Assembly (NCBI RefSeq): GCF_017357865.1
Contig: NZ_CP060096.1
Span: forward strand, 806,001-870,000
Length of the DNA stretch: 64,000 nt
From: Aceticella autotrophica
GTDB taxonomy: Bacteria > Bacillota > Thermoanaerobacteria > Thermoanaerobacterales > Thermoanaerobacteraceae
Direction: 5' to 3'
Positions 35,897-42,015 of the stretch are shown piece by piece (position 1 is the stretch's first letter; every line of letters starts with the position of its first letter). The translations under genes and the position numbers were made by a program. The notes below the pieces were generated by a model. It was given only the letters and a program-made list of their open reading frames with translations. It made no database searches and was not told where the DNA came from.

Positions 35897-35966
35897 ATGA
35901 TAAAAGAGGCGGTTAAAAAAAGGCAAATTAAAGCTTGAGGCTGCTAAGGAGCTTGGATTGTTTTAA
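35897..35966 (+). pseudogene. Possible remnant of an alpha/beta-type small acid-soluble spore protein
   Basis: One frame (35904-35966) reads KRRLKKGKLKLEAAKELGLF and stops. The LKLEAAKELGLF stretch resembles the N-terminal helix of clostridial small acid-soluble spore proteins, but the rest of the protein is missing. An ATG at 35897 is in another frame (MIKEAVKKRQIKA). No functional gene is proposed. Confidence 0.35.
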
Positions 35967-35988
35967 AAAAATTATTTGATAAAAAAAT

Positions 35989-36017
35989 TTGACAACAGGT
36001 AAAGTGAGTGCTATTAT
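35989..36017 (+). promoter_or_regulatory. Promoter of the cold-shock gene
   Basis: TTGACA (35989-35994) and TATTAT (36012-36017) are 17 bp apart, about 40 nt upstream of the csp start. Confidence 0.65.
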
Positions 36018-36057
36018 AAAGAAGTAAATTATATATCATGTTTGGAGGAAGATATAA

Positions 36058-36261
36058 ATGGTAAGAGGTAAAGTAAAATGGTTCAATGCTGAAAAAGGTT
36101 ATGGCTTTTTAGAAAGAGAAGATGGCACAGACGTATTTGTACATTATTCAGCTATTGAACAAGATGGATTTAAGACATTAGAGGAAGGTCAGGAGGTAGA
36201 ATTTGAAATCGTTGAGGCTGCAAAAGGTCCACAGGCAGCAAATGTTAAAAGAGTTTCATAA
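36058..36261 (+). CDS. csp: Cold-shock domain protein
   Basis: The 67-aa protein is a single OB-fold cold-shock domain with [15 protein letters not shown] (RNP1) and VFVHYSAI (RNP2), then [21 protein letters not shown]. It binds single-stranded RNA or DNA as a chaperone. The ATG at 36058 follows GGAGG. It has its own promoter at 35989 and terminator at 36274. Confidence 0.95.
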   Translation: MVRGKVKWFNAEKGYGFLEREDGTDVFVHYSAIEQDGFKTLEEGQEVEFEIVEAAKGPQAANVKRVS

Positions 36262-36273
36262 ATAAGTAAACTT

Positions 36274-36310
36274 ACCCTAACAGACTATGTTAGGGTTTCA
36301 TATTTTTTTT
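36274..36310 (+). terminator. Terminator after csp
   Basis: ACCCTAACA (36274-36282) pairs with TGTTAGGGT (36288-36296), followed by a T-rich tract ending in eight T residues. Confidence 0.8.
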
Positions 36311-36431
36311 GCAGCATCTTTATTTTTCGAAAACCTTATAGCAAAAGTAAGGATTTTAAAGGTTGATTTAGTTTTTGTGTGGTATTTTAATTTATTTAAG
36401 TATTAGCATGAAAAATTTTTTTAAAAATGTA

Positions 36432-36460
36432 TTGACGAAACCAACATTTTTATGTATACT
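36432..36460 (+). promoter_or_regulatory. Promoter of the tRNA operon
   Basis: TTGACG (36432-36437) and TATACT (36455-36460) are separated by exactly 17 bp, and the first tRNA begins 20 nt after the -10 box. Confidence 0.8.
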
Positions 36461-36479
36461 ATTATTTGTCGCAAGACAT

Positions 36480-36555
36480 GGTCGTATAGCTCAGCTGGGA
36501 GAGCACCTGCCTTACAAGCAGGGGGTCATAGGTTCGAGCCCTATTGCGACCACCA
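36480..36555 (+). tRNA. tRNA-Val (anticodon TAC)
   Basis: The acceptor stem GGTCGTA / TGCGACC, a TAGCTCAG D-arm, anticodon loop CTTACAA, a GGTTCGAGCC T-arm and an encoded CCA end are all present. Confidence 0.95.
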
Positions 36556-36556
36556 T

Positions 36557-36633
36557 GGCCCAATAGCTCAGTTGGTTAGAGCGCCAGCCTGTCACGCTGG
36601 AGGTCGAGGGTTCGAGCCCCTTTTGGGTCGCCA
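36557..36633 (+). tRNA. tRNA-Asp (anticodon GTC)
   Basis: The acceptor stem GGCCCAA / TTGGGTC, anticodon loop CTGTCAC, a GGTTCGAGCC T-arm and an encoded CCA are seen. It starts one base after tRNA-Val ends. Confidence 0.95.
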
Positions 36634-36639
36634 TAATAT

Positions 36640-36715
36640 GCCTCGATAGCTCAGTCGGTAGAGCAAGGGACTGAAAATCCCTGTGTCAGTGGTTCGATTC
36701 CACTTCGAGGCACCA
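36640..36715 (+). tRNA. tRNA-Phe (anticodon GAA)
   Basis: The acceptor stem GCCTCGA / TCGAGGC, anticodon loop CTGAAAA, a GGTTCGATTCC T-arm and an encoded CCA are seen. Confidence 0.95.
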
Positions 36716-36728
36716 TCAATATTTTTTT

Positions 36729-36804
36729 GCGGACATAGCTCAGTTGGTAGAGCATCACCTTGCCAAGGTGAGGGTCGCGAGTTCGAGTCTCGTTGTCCGC
36801 TCCA
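36729..36804 (+). tRNA. tRNA-Gly (anticodon GCC)
   Basis: The acceptor stem GCGGACA / TGTCCGC, anticodon loop TTGCCAA, a AGTTCGAGTCT T-arm and an encoded CCA are seen. Confidence 0.95.
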
Positions 36805-36812
36805 TTTATTAT

Positions 36813-36886
<74 letters not shown>

Positions 36887-36904
36887 TAAAAATACTGCAA
36901 AATC

Positions 36905-36930
36905 AAGCCTTTCGGGGCTTTTATTTTTTT
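36905..36930 (+). terminator. Terminator of the tRNA operon
   Basis: AAGCC / GGCTT with a TTTCGG loop is followed by TTATTTTTTT. Confidence 0.75.
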
Positions 36931-36981
36931 GCATTTTGTTTTTAAAAAATGTTATAATAAAAAAAGGAAATAATAAAAAGG

Positions 36982-37010
36982 TGACATTTGGGGACGTACC
37001 TGAATTGTCA
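36982..37010. repeat. REP-like imperfect hairpin
   Basis: TGACATTTGGGGACGTACC and TGAATTGTCA form an imperfect palindrome with a GGGGAC-GTACC core. A related element with a perfect 9-bp stem occurs at 40673-40699. Such GGGGACAGGTACC palindromes are scattered through many Firmicutes genomes. Confidence 0.5.
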
Positions 37011-37047
37011 TGTTTTGTTTTCTGTATAGAAAAAGTGCAGCAAGTTG

Positions 37048-37079
37048 AAGTATAAGTAGCCCACCCTTACTGCTGCAAA
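37048..37079. repeat. 32-nt direct repeat, copy 1 (left of relBE)
   Basis: The sequence begins AAGTATAAGTAGCCCACCC and ends CTTACTGCTGCAAA, and is identical over 32 nt to 37834-37865. Here TGCAGCA (37037-37043) upstream forms an inverted match to TGCTGCA inside the repeat. Confidence 0.85.
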
Positions 37080-37275
37080 ATAAGTATGATGGTATTTAAG
37101 TTTTGCATTAAACAAAAATAAATATTACTCTATTTTTGGAAGATTTTTCAACGAGGAATATTATAAAAATCCAAATAAGGTAGGCTCTAATCCTAAATTC
37201 CTTGTCCCTCCTTTTTTTTATTTTAAAATAATGTTATAATAAAAGAAGGAAATAATAAAAATGGTGGTGGTAGAA

Positions 37276-37515
37276 ATGAGTGTACTAAAAGAGAAAGCTC
37301 ATAAAATAATTGATCAATTGCCCGATAATAAAATGGCAAAAGTAATAAATATATTGATTAATATAAAGGAAATTCTAGAAAACTCTGAAGAAATAGACGC
37401 TTATGATATGCAATTAATTGAAGAAGCTGAACAAGAACGTAAAAAGGGTGAATATGTCTCCTTTGAAGAAGTTTTAAAGGAGGCAGGATTAAGTGAAAAA
37501 GACTTACAATATTGA
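37276..37515 (+). CDS. relB: RelB-like antitoxin
   Basis: The ATG at 37276 is chosen, because TGGTGGTGG (37262-37270) serves as its SD and lies inside the longer frame from 37261. The 79-aa acidic protein has an N-terminal helical dimerisation part (LKEKAHKIIDQLPDNKMAKV) and a C-terminal acidic region with EEAEQERKKGEYVSFEEVL, a common toxin-wrapping motif. It overlaps the toxin gene by 23 bp, the usual arrangement for type II modules, and would repress its own promoter at about 37232-37260. Confidence 0.8.
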   Translation: MSVLKEKAHKIIDQLPDNKMAKVINILINIKEILENSEEIDAYDMQLIEEAEQERKKGEYVSFEEVLKEAGLSEKDLQY

Positions 37516-37750
37516 ATTATCTAAAAAGGCATCAAAGTTTATATTAAATCAATCAAAAAATCAACAAAAAAGATTATTAAAAGCAATATATAAATTGCCT
37601 GAAGGTATTATAAATCCGCTTAAGGGATATGAACCTATGCAAAAAATAAGAGTTGGAGATTATAGAATAATATTTGAAATCAATGAAAAACAATCTTTGA
37701 TTCGTATTTATACCATTGGAAATCGTGGTGATGTATATAAGAAAATATAA
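37493..37750 (+). CDS. relE: RelE/ParE-family toxin
   Basis: The GTG at 37493 follows AAAGGAGG inside the antitoxin gene. The 85-aa basic protein has the RelE fold pattern: an N-terminal strand YNIELSKKASKFI, helices, LKGYEPMQKIRVGDYRIIFEI and IRIYTIGNRGDVYKKI. The RVGDYRIIFE and RGDVY motifs are typical of mRNA-interferase members that act at the ribosome. A terminator follows at 37780, and the module is flanked by 32-nt direct repeats. Confidence 0.88.
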   Translation: MKKTYNIELSKKASKFILNQSKNQQKRLLKAIYKLPEGIINPLKGYEPMQKIRVGDYRIIFEINEKQSLIRIYTIGNRGDVYKKI

Positions 37751-37779
37751 TAACTAAAAATGTGAACTCACCTCAAATC

Positions 37780-37825
37780 AAGGCATATCCAAAACTTTCA
37801 AAAAAGTTTTTAGATATGCCTTTTT
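37780..37825 (+). terminator. Terminator after relBE
   Basis: AAGGCATATC plus AAAACTT pairs with AAGTTTT plus GATATGCCTT, with one-base internal asymmetries, followed by a T run. Confidence 0.8.
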
Positions 37826-37833
37826 GTGACATA

Positions 37834-37865
37834 AAGTATAAGTAGCCCACCCTTACTGCTGCAAA
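37834..37865. repeat. 32-nt direct repeat, copy 2 (right of relBE)
   Basis: It is identical to 37048-37079, and starts 786 bp after it. This copy leads into nested palindromes at 37852-37907. Confidence 0.85.
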
Positions 37866-37960
37866 TGTAAATACATTTATATATTTACATAGAGCTTAGC
37901 AGTAAGCCTCGACACTTGCGGAGGGGAGTAGGTCATGACAGATATGACCAAGGATATTAT
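37852..37960 (+). mobile_element. Nested palindromes resembling an IS200/IS605-type end
   Basis: CTTACTGCT (37852-37860) and AGCAGTAAG (about 37899-37907) enclose ATGTAAATA / TATTTACAT. The following GCTTAGCAG, AAGCCTCG and CACTTG, then GGGGA, closely match the - strand sequence at about 52370-52415. After that comes a GGTCAT / ATGACC hairpin. Repeated subterminal hairpins of this kind are typical of IS200/IS605 ends, but no transposase gene remains. Confidence 0.4.
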
Positions 37961-38022
37961 AAAAGTGCTTGCCGATAATATCATTTGAGATTATAATAAA
38001 AATAACAGGAGAACTTATAATT

Positions 38023-38115
38023 GTGAAACGACCTGAATCATATACTGATGCTTTGGCTGGACCGAGTAAAAATATGTGGAAACAGGTTGTTAGAACAAAA
38101 ATATTGAAGAAATGA
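38023..38115 (+). CDS. Small ORF, 30 aa, uncertain
   Basis: A GTG at 38023 follows AGGAG at about 38007-38011 and encodes MKRPESYTDALAGPSK followed by NMWKQVVRTKILKK. I recognise no family. It could be the remnant of a longer gene, since the surrounding 37.9-38.15 kb stretch has no other open frame. Confidence 0.25.
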   Translation: MKRPESYTDALAGPSKNMWKQVVRTKILKK

Positions 38116-38161
38116 AAAGTCAGTAGAATTAATTTAATTAAAAAAGGAGATATTTGTTTTA

Positions 38162-38413
38162 ATGGTTAACGATTTAAATGAGAAAATAAAAGAGCTAACA
38201 CTGATTTTGTTGTACTTAACATCATGGGAAGAGAAAATTTTAGACATAAAATATCACAGAAGCTGGAAAGGATATGACTTTGATATATTAGATGAGCTTG
38301 CCGATGATGACTTAATTAGCAAGGAACACAGATCAAAATCTGTTGCCATTACTGATGCAGGAATAAATAAGGCTAAGGAGTTATTAAAAAAATACAAAAT
38401 AGAAGATAATTAA
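38162..38413 (+). CDS. DUF6429-like small protein
   Basis: The 83-aa protein has LTLILLYLTSWEE, HRSWKGYDFDILDELADDDLI and SKSVAITDAGINKAKELL, matching my memory of DUF6429, a winged-helix-like family often found in accessory DNA. The ATG at 38162 follows AAGGAGAT. A DUF6930-like gene follows after 26 bp, so they probably form one operon. The function is unknown. Confidence 0.65.
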   Translation: MVNDLNEKIKELTLILLYLTSWEEKILDIKYHRSWKGYDFDILDELADDDLISKEHRSKSVAITDAGINKAKELLKKYKIEDN

Positions 38414-38439
38414 AAACTATGGAGGAGAAAAGATTTATA

Positions 38440-39441
38440 ATGAGAAATGAAGCAACTTTAGATGAATGGAAAGAATTGTATGATATTGCTATTAAAATAA
38501 AAGAGTTAAAGCCATGGGAATATTTATACGATATGGATATAATAACAATAATACTTTCTGACTCGGATGAACCTATTTATAGTAGCATAATGGGCAAGGC
38601 AGGAGAATTTTTTGGCATTGGCAGTTATGTGGGATATGATGCAATAAACGATTTTTACATGATGGCGAAAAGAGATGATGTGCCTGGTATACAAAAAATA
38701 AGATTTCAAGATGATAACGTGCTTATGTGTCATTTTGGGAACAGGGAAGAATTAACGAAGGAAGAGTTGAAGCTTGTGAAAGATTTGGGACTTAAATTTC
38801 GCGGTAGAAACAACTGGATTTATTTTCATTCATTTAAAAAGGGTTACATACCATATTTATTGAATAAAGAAGAAGTATTGCTGGAAACGAAAATATTTAA
38901 ACAGTTATTTCTTGCACTTAAGGATTATATTGAAGGAAATGTAAAAGTCAATTTTGAAAAGGGGAATACTTTGCTTAGAATGCACAATAAAATAAAGAAT
39001 TTATGGATAAGTCAAGAAACACCGATTCTTTTGCCTGAACCAGACTATGCACGGCTTATTTTGCAGGATGAATTGCTCATAGAAAGGATTAATAGACAAA
39101 AAATCAATAAAAGCAAAATGGAAGTTGATATAGCTTATTTGAATGGTGCCATAAGAGATAAAAAATATGATGTTCCGATTTCAGAGAGATTATGCATTTT
39201 TGCAGAAAATATATCAGGATTGATAATTGATCAACATTTCATTTTTCCAGACGATGACGAAAAAGAAATTGTATTGGGTATGACGGTTGATTATATTTTA
39301 ACTTATGGCAAACCTGACACTATCATTGTAAGAGATAATTATATTTTAAATTTATTATACGATTTGTGCAAAAGAGCTGGCATAAAGTTAAAAGTCAGCG
39401 GAAGGCTTAAAACCATTGATTACTTTGTAGAAAATTTTTAA
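38440..39441 (+). CDS. DUF6930/DUF7309-like protein of unknown function
   Basis: The start at ATG 38440 (MRNEATLDEWKELYDIA) is preferred because GGAGGAG at 38421-38427 lies before it. The 333-aa soluble protein has an N-terminal WKELYDIAIKIKELKPWEYLY part with IMGKAGEFFGIGSYVGYDA, which I associate with DUF7309, and a C-terminal part with YGKPDTIIVRD and LYDLCKRAGIKLKVSG, which I associate with DUF6930. No catalytic motif is clear. It pairs with the DUF6429-like gene and no terminator is visible between them. Confidence 0.6.
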   Translation: MRNEATLDEWKELYDIAIKIKELKPWEYLYDMDIITIILSDSDEPIYSSIMGKAGEFFGIGSYVGYDAINDFYMMAKRDDVPGIQKIRFQDDNVLMCHFGNREELTKEELKLVKDLGLKFRGRNNWIYFHSFKKGYIPYLLNKEEVLLETKIFKQLFLALKDYIEGNVKVNFEKGNTLLRMHNKIKNLWISQETPILLPEPDYARLILQDELLIERINRQKINKSKMEVDIAYLNGAIRDKKYDVPISERLCIFAENISGLIIDQHFIFPDDDEKEIVLGMTVDYILTYGKPDTIIVRDNYILNLLYDLCKRAGIKLKVSGRLKTIDYFVENF

Positions 39442-39758
39442 GATATAGATTATAGGGGGCATATTAATTTATTTTTCTGCTTATCTATGTATAACTTTTT
39501 TAAGGGAAGATGATTCTGTAAATAAGGTTCACAAAGAGCTGATAAATTAATGTATATGAGTAAATATAAAGGCAAAAACAGTTTTACAATAGAAACTGAT
39601 GATATAATAATACATTATCTTATTATAAATTTATGGCATATTGTTATATAATTAATATATATTATGATTGTTTAAGAATGAATGGTATATGTGGTTCTTT
39701 ATAGAGCAAAAGCTATTTTGTAGCTATTATTAAGAAATTTCAGAAAGGAGTTTTATGA
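39442..39758. other. AT-rich gap without a convincing gene
   Basis: I see no gene or clear RNA here. A 33-codon ORF at 39550 lacks a ribosome site. A small AGCTA / TAGCT hairpin lies near 39710-39724, and GAAAGGAG at about 39740-39748 serves the next gene. Confidence 0.5.
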
Positions 39759-39965
39759 ATGAAATATGGTATAAGGAAACCGAGTCTTAAAAAAAGCATA
39801 GCAGCAAGAACAAGTTTGAAAAGATTTGTAAGGCATAATCTTGGCATAAAAGCCCCAAGAGGATATGGATGGCTGACAAATCCTAAAAAGGCGGTTTATA
39901 ACAGGGTTTACAATAAAACAAGCGTAAGTTTATTTAAATTATTAAAAAAATTTTTGCCATTTTGA
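39759..39965 (+). CDS. Small, highly basic conserved protein
   Basis: The 68-aa protein is rich in Lys and Arg: MKYGIRKPSLKKSIAARTS, then HNLGIKAPRGYGWLTNPKK and AVYNRVYNKTSVS. I recall similar uncharacterised proteins across Firmicutes, often in accessory DNA and with the conserved R.PS.KK.I.ART and NPKKA.YN..YNKT pattern. The function is unknown; nucleic acid binding is suggested by charge only. A GAAAGGAG site precedes it, and the SdpI-like gene follows 32 bp later. Confidence 0.65.
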   Translation: MKYGIRKPSLKKSIAARTSLKRFVRHNLGIKAPRGYGWLTNPKKAVYNRVYNKTSVSLFKLLKKFLPF

Positions 39966-39997
39966 AGTTTGATATAATATGAAGGGGTGTGAATGTT

Positions 39998-40660
39998 ATG
40001 AATGAAAACTATAATGTGAAATACGAAATCAAAAAAGATTGGTGGTTAATCGGGATTATCATATTGATATGGATTTTCACATTTGCTGTTTTCCACCGTT
40101 TACCAGACAAAATCCCAATGCATTGGAATATTTCTGGGCAAGTCGATAGTTTTGGCTGCAAACGTGATATATTTGTTCTTCCTTCTATCATTACTATAAT
40201 ATATTTTGCAATGTTATGTACACCTAAAATAGACCCTAAGAAAGTCAATTATATGAAGTTTATTGGAGCATATAGGTTGATAAGAGCAGTTTTGGTAATT
40301 ATTTTTTCAGCATTATATTTTTCTGCTACATTTTTTGCATTAGGATATAATATTGATATGAATAGAATCGGCAGTCTTATTATTCCTGTTATATTGATTG
40401 CATTTGGAAGTGTAATGGGCAGACTTCGATACAATTATTTTGTAGGCATAAGAACCCCATGGACGTTATCAGATGAAGAGGTATGGGATAAGACGCATCA
40501 GATGGGCGGAAAACTATGGCTTATTACGGGTATTATCGCTTTATTTGCTTCTTTTTTCAACGCTACATGGGCGGCTGTTTTGATGTTTGTGCTGTTAATT
40601 ATTGCTATTATAGTACCGGTTCTTTATTCTTATATAATTTTCAAGAATAAAGGTAAATAG
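39998..40660 (+). CDS. SdpI/DUF1648 family membrane protein
   Basis: The ATG at 39998 (MNENYNVKYEIKKDWW) is correctly spaced from AAGGGG (39982-39987); the GTG at 39989 is too close. The 220-aa protein has a DUF1648 part (HRLPDKIPMHWNISGQVD) and an SdpI-like part with GRLRYNYFVGIRTPWTLSDEEVW and six or so membrane helices. SdpI in Bacillus is the immunity protein and receptor for the SdpC cannibalism toxin, but most family members have no proven toxin. No sdpC homologue is seen nearby. Confidence 0.82.
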   Translation: MNENYNVKYEIKKDWWLIGIIILIWIFTFAVFHRLPDKIPMHWNISGQVDSFGCKRDIFVLPSIITIIYFAMLCTPKIDPKKVNYMKFIGAYRLIRAVLVIIFSALYFSATFFALGYNIDMNRIGSLIIPVILIAFGSVMGRLRYNYFVGIRTPWTLSDEEVWDKTHQMGGKLWLITGIIALFASFFNATWAAVLMFVLLIIAIIVPVLYSYIIFKNKGK

Positions 40661-40672
40661 CGGGTTTGATGT

Positions 40673-40699
40673 CAGACAAGGTACCTGTCCCCTTGTCTG
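40673..40699. repeat. REP-like hairpin
   Basis: CAGACAAGG (40673-40681) and CCTTGTCTG (40691-40699) form a perfect 9-bp stem around TACCTGTCC. On the - strand the core reads GGGGACAGGTACC. It lies just before the DUF6391-like gene. Confidence 0.6.
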
Positions 40700-40740
40700 C
40701 TTGTCTGAAACAAAATAAAAAGATTGAAAAGGGTGATATT

Positions 40741-41439
40741 ATGCCAATTATATTATTATTAATAATACTCTTTATTTTATTTCCTTATTTAATAATGCCA
40801 TTTTTTATATTTTTTGTTATTGGAATGATATTTTTATTGCCGTATCTTTTAATTTTCAATTCCTTTTATAATATAATAACAATTCCTTGGCAAATAATAA
40901 AAATTGCAACAGATAAAAGAGTAAGGAAAAATCACAGTCTTGAACATGCCACAATAAATGTATTAGAGGAAAGATTCGGAAGAAATTTGAGGATCGGTGG
41001 ATTATCTTATTCGAATGGTTTTACCTTGTCAGGTCCGGACCTTCCAAATCCTCAAGTGATTGTAGATGCTGCACACGAAGGGTTAAATAGGATGAAACAA
41101 GGGGAGAAAAATTTAGCGATTCATAAAAGATGCGGGACGTCTATAGCAGCTGCAAATTTTTTATTTTCCTTGGCATTTATTTTAATTCTGTTATTTTACC
41201 AACATTTTAATATATTGAATATCATTGCGGTATTTTTATTGGCAGCTGTCATTGCAAAACCCTTTGGTTTGATTCTTCAAAAATTTTTCACTACACATCC
41301 TGATGTTAAGGAAATGGAGATATTGGATATATCCACCAAACCCAGTCAGCATGAATCACCCTTTGAGATAATGATTAACCCAAGCAGGACTTACTTTATA
41401 AGAACAAGTTATGCTAATTCAGGATACAGGATTTTTTAA
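40741..41439 (+). CDS. DUF6391-like membrane protein
   Basis: The ATG at 40741 follows AAGGGTGAT; the longer frame from 40666 would run through the REP-like hairpin and is rejected. The 232-aa protein has two N-terminal membrane segments, a cytoplasmic or luminal core KNHSLEHATINVLEERFG, GLSYSNGFTLSG and LAIHKRCGTSIAAANF, then two further hydrophobic segments and THPDVKEMEI. The LEHATINVL and AIH.RCGT motifs match DUF6391. The function is unknown. Confidence 0.7.
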   Translation: MPIILLLIILFILFPYLIMPFFIFFVIGMIFLLPYLLIFNSFYNIITIPWQIIKIATDKRVRKNHSLEHATINVLEERFGRNLRIGGLSYSNGFTLSGPDLPNPQVIVDAAHEGLNRMKQGEKNLAIHKRCGTSIAAANFLFSLAFILILLFYQHFNILNIIAVFLLAAVIAKPFGLILQKFFTTHPDVKEMEILDISTKPSQHESPFEIMINPSRTYFIRTSYANSGYRIF

Positions 41440-41544
41440 TATTGAAATGTAAGAAAAGTAATAAAGTACAATCTCTATTTTGTTATATATTAATATAATA
41501 GAAGGGAGGGTAGAATTAATTTTTCCGTAGGGAGTGAAACAGTC

Positions 41545-41679
41545 ATGTCTGAAGATTATAAAATTATTATTTTAGCAGTTATTACATTACTTTTAATATT
41601 GCGATTTATGTCAGGACTTGCATTGCCTCCTGAAAAACCCTTTATTCCAATAGTTATACCTATACCTCGTAATCAGTAG
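41545..41679 (+). CDS. 44-aa single-span membrane peptide
   Basis: An ATG at 41545 with GGGAG at 41530-41534 encodes MSEDYKIIILAVITLLLILR followed by FMSGLALPPEKPF and a Pro/Ile-rich tail ending RNQ. It has one membrane helix. The next gene begins 15 bp after its stop with its own GGAGGG, which supports a real two-gene operon. The function is unknown. Confidence 0.5.
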   Translation: MSEDYKIIILAVITLLLILRFMSGLALPPEKPFIPIVIPIPRNQ

Positions 41680-41694
41680 AGTGGAGGGATTTTA

Positions 41695-42015
41695 ATGGAT
41701 GATAATGTAGATTTGCATTTAAATAAATTATATGGTGTTTTACAAGGTCTAAAGAAAAATATAGTTGAAGATGACAAAGAAAAAAAATCATCAGATGAAA
41801 TTATAGAAATAACCCCATCAGGACTGCTTGTTATTTTAGGGTTATTATTAGGGGTATTGACGCCGGAATCTGTTATTGTTGATAGAAACCAATGCGTACA
41901 AATAGTTTTGATGGGGTCTTTAAAGAAAAAAACCGATATAGGAGAAATGCTTAAAAATGCAAATGTCATATCCTTTGATGATATGATGAAATTCTTGATT
42001 AAAAATGCCGAATGA
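41695..42015 (+). CDS. Small acidic protein of unknown function
   Basis: The 106-aa protein has a charged N-terminus (HLNKLYGVLQGLKKNIVEDD), a hydrophobic stretch ITPSGLLVILGLLLGVLTPE, and a C-terminal FDDMMKFLIKNAE. I do not recognise it. GGAGGG (41682-41688) serves its ATG. Its last 17 bp overlap the end of the convergent MFS gene, so the two share no untranslated terminator. Confidence 0.55.
   Translation: MDDNVDLHLNKLYGVLQGLKKNIVEDDKEKKSSDEIIEITPSGLLVILGLLLGVLTPESVIVDRNQCVQIVLMGSLKKKTDIGEMLKNANVISFDDMMKFLIKNAE

Larger units (their letters stand above)
36931..37275. other. Repeat-rich gap before the toxin-antitoxin pair
   Basis: No gene is seen. Two near-identical AT-rich segments carrying ATGTTATAATAAAA and GGAAATAATAAAAA occur at about 36949-36981 and 37229-37260. 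The second is the probable promoter region of the antitoxin gene. Between them lie a REP-like hairpin (36982-37010) and the first copy of a 32-nt repeat (37048-37079). Confidence 0.6.

Noticed and set aside
38023-38115. Retroelement polyprotein fragment, suggested by the PESYTDALAGP peptide
   Set aside because: The resemblance is to a short, common pattern in eukaryotic retroelements and there is no supporting frame around it.
36931-38161. CRISPR array
   Set aside because: The repeats number only two identical copies 786 bp apart, with genes rather than regular spacers between them.
40666-40740. Upstream extension of the DUF6391-like protein
   Set aside because: The extension encodes residues from a REP-like hairpin, and the ribosome site AAGGGTGAT fits the ATG at 40741.
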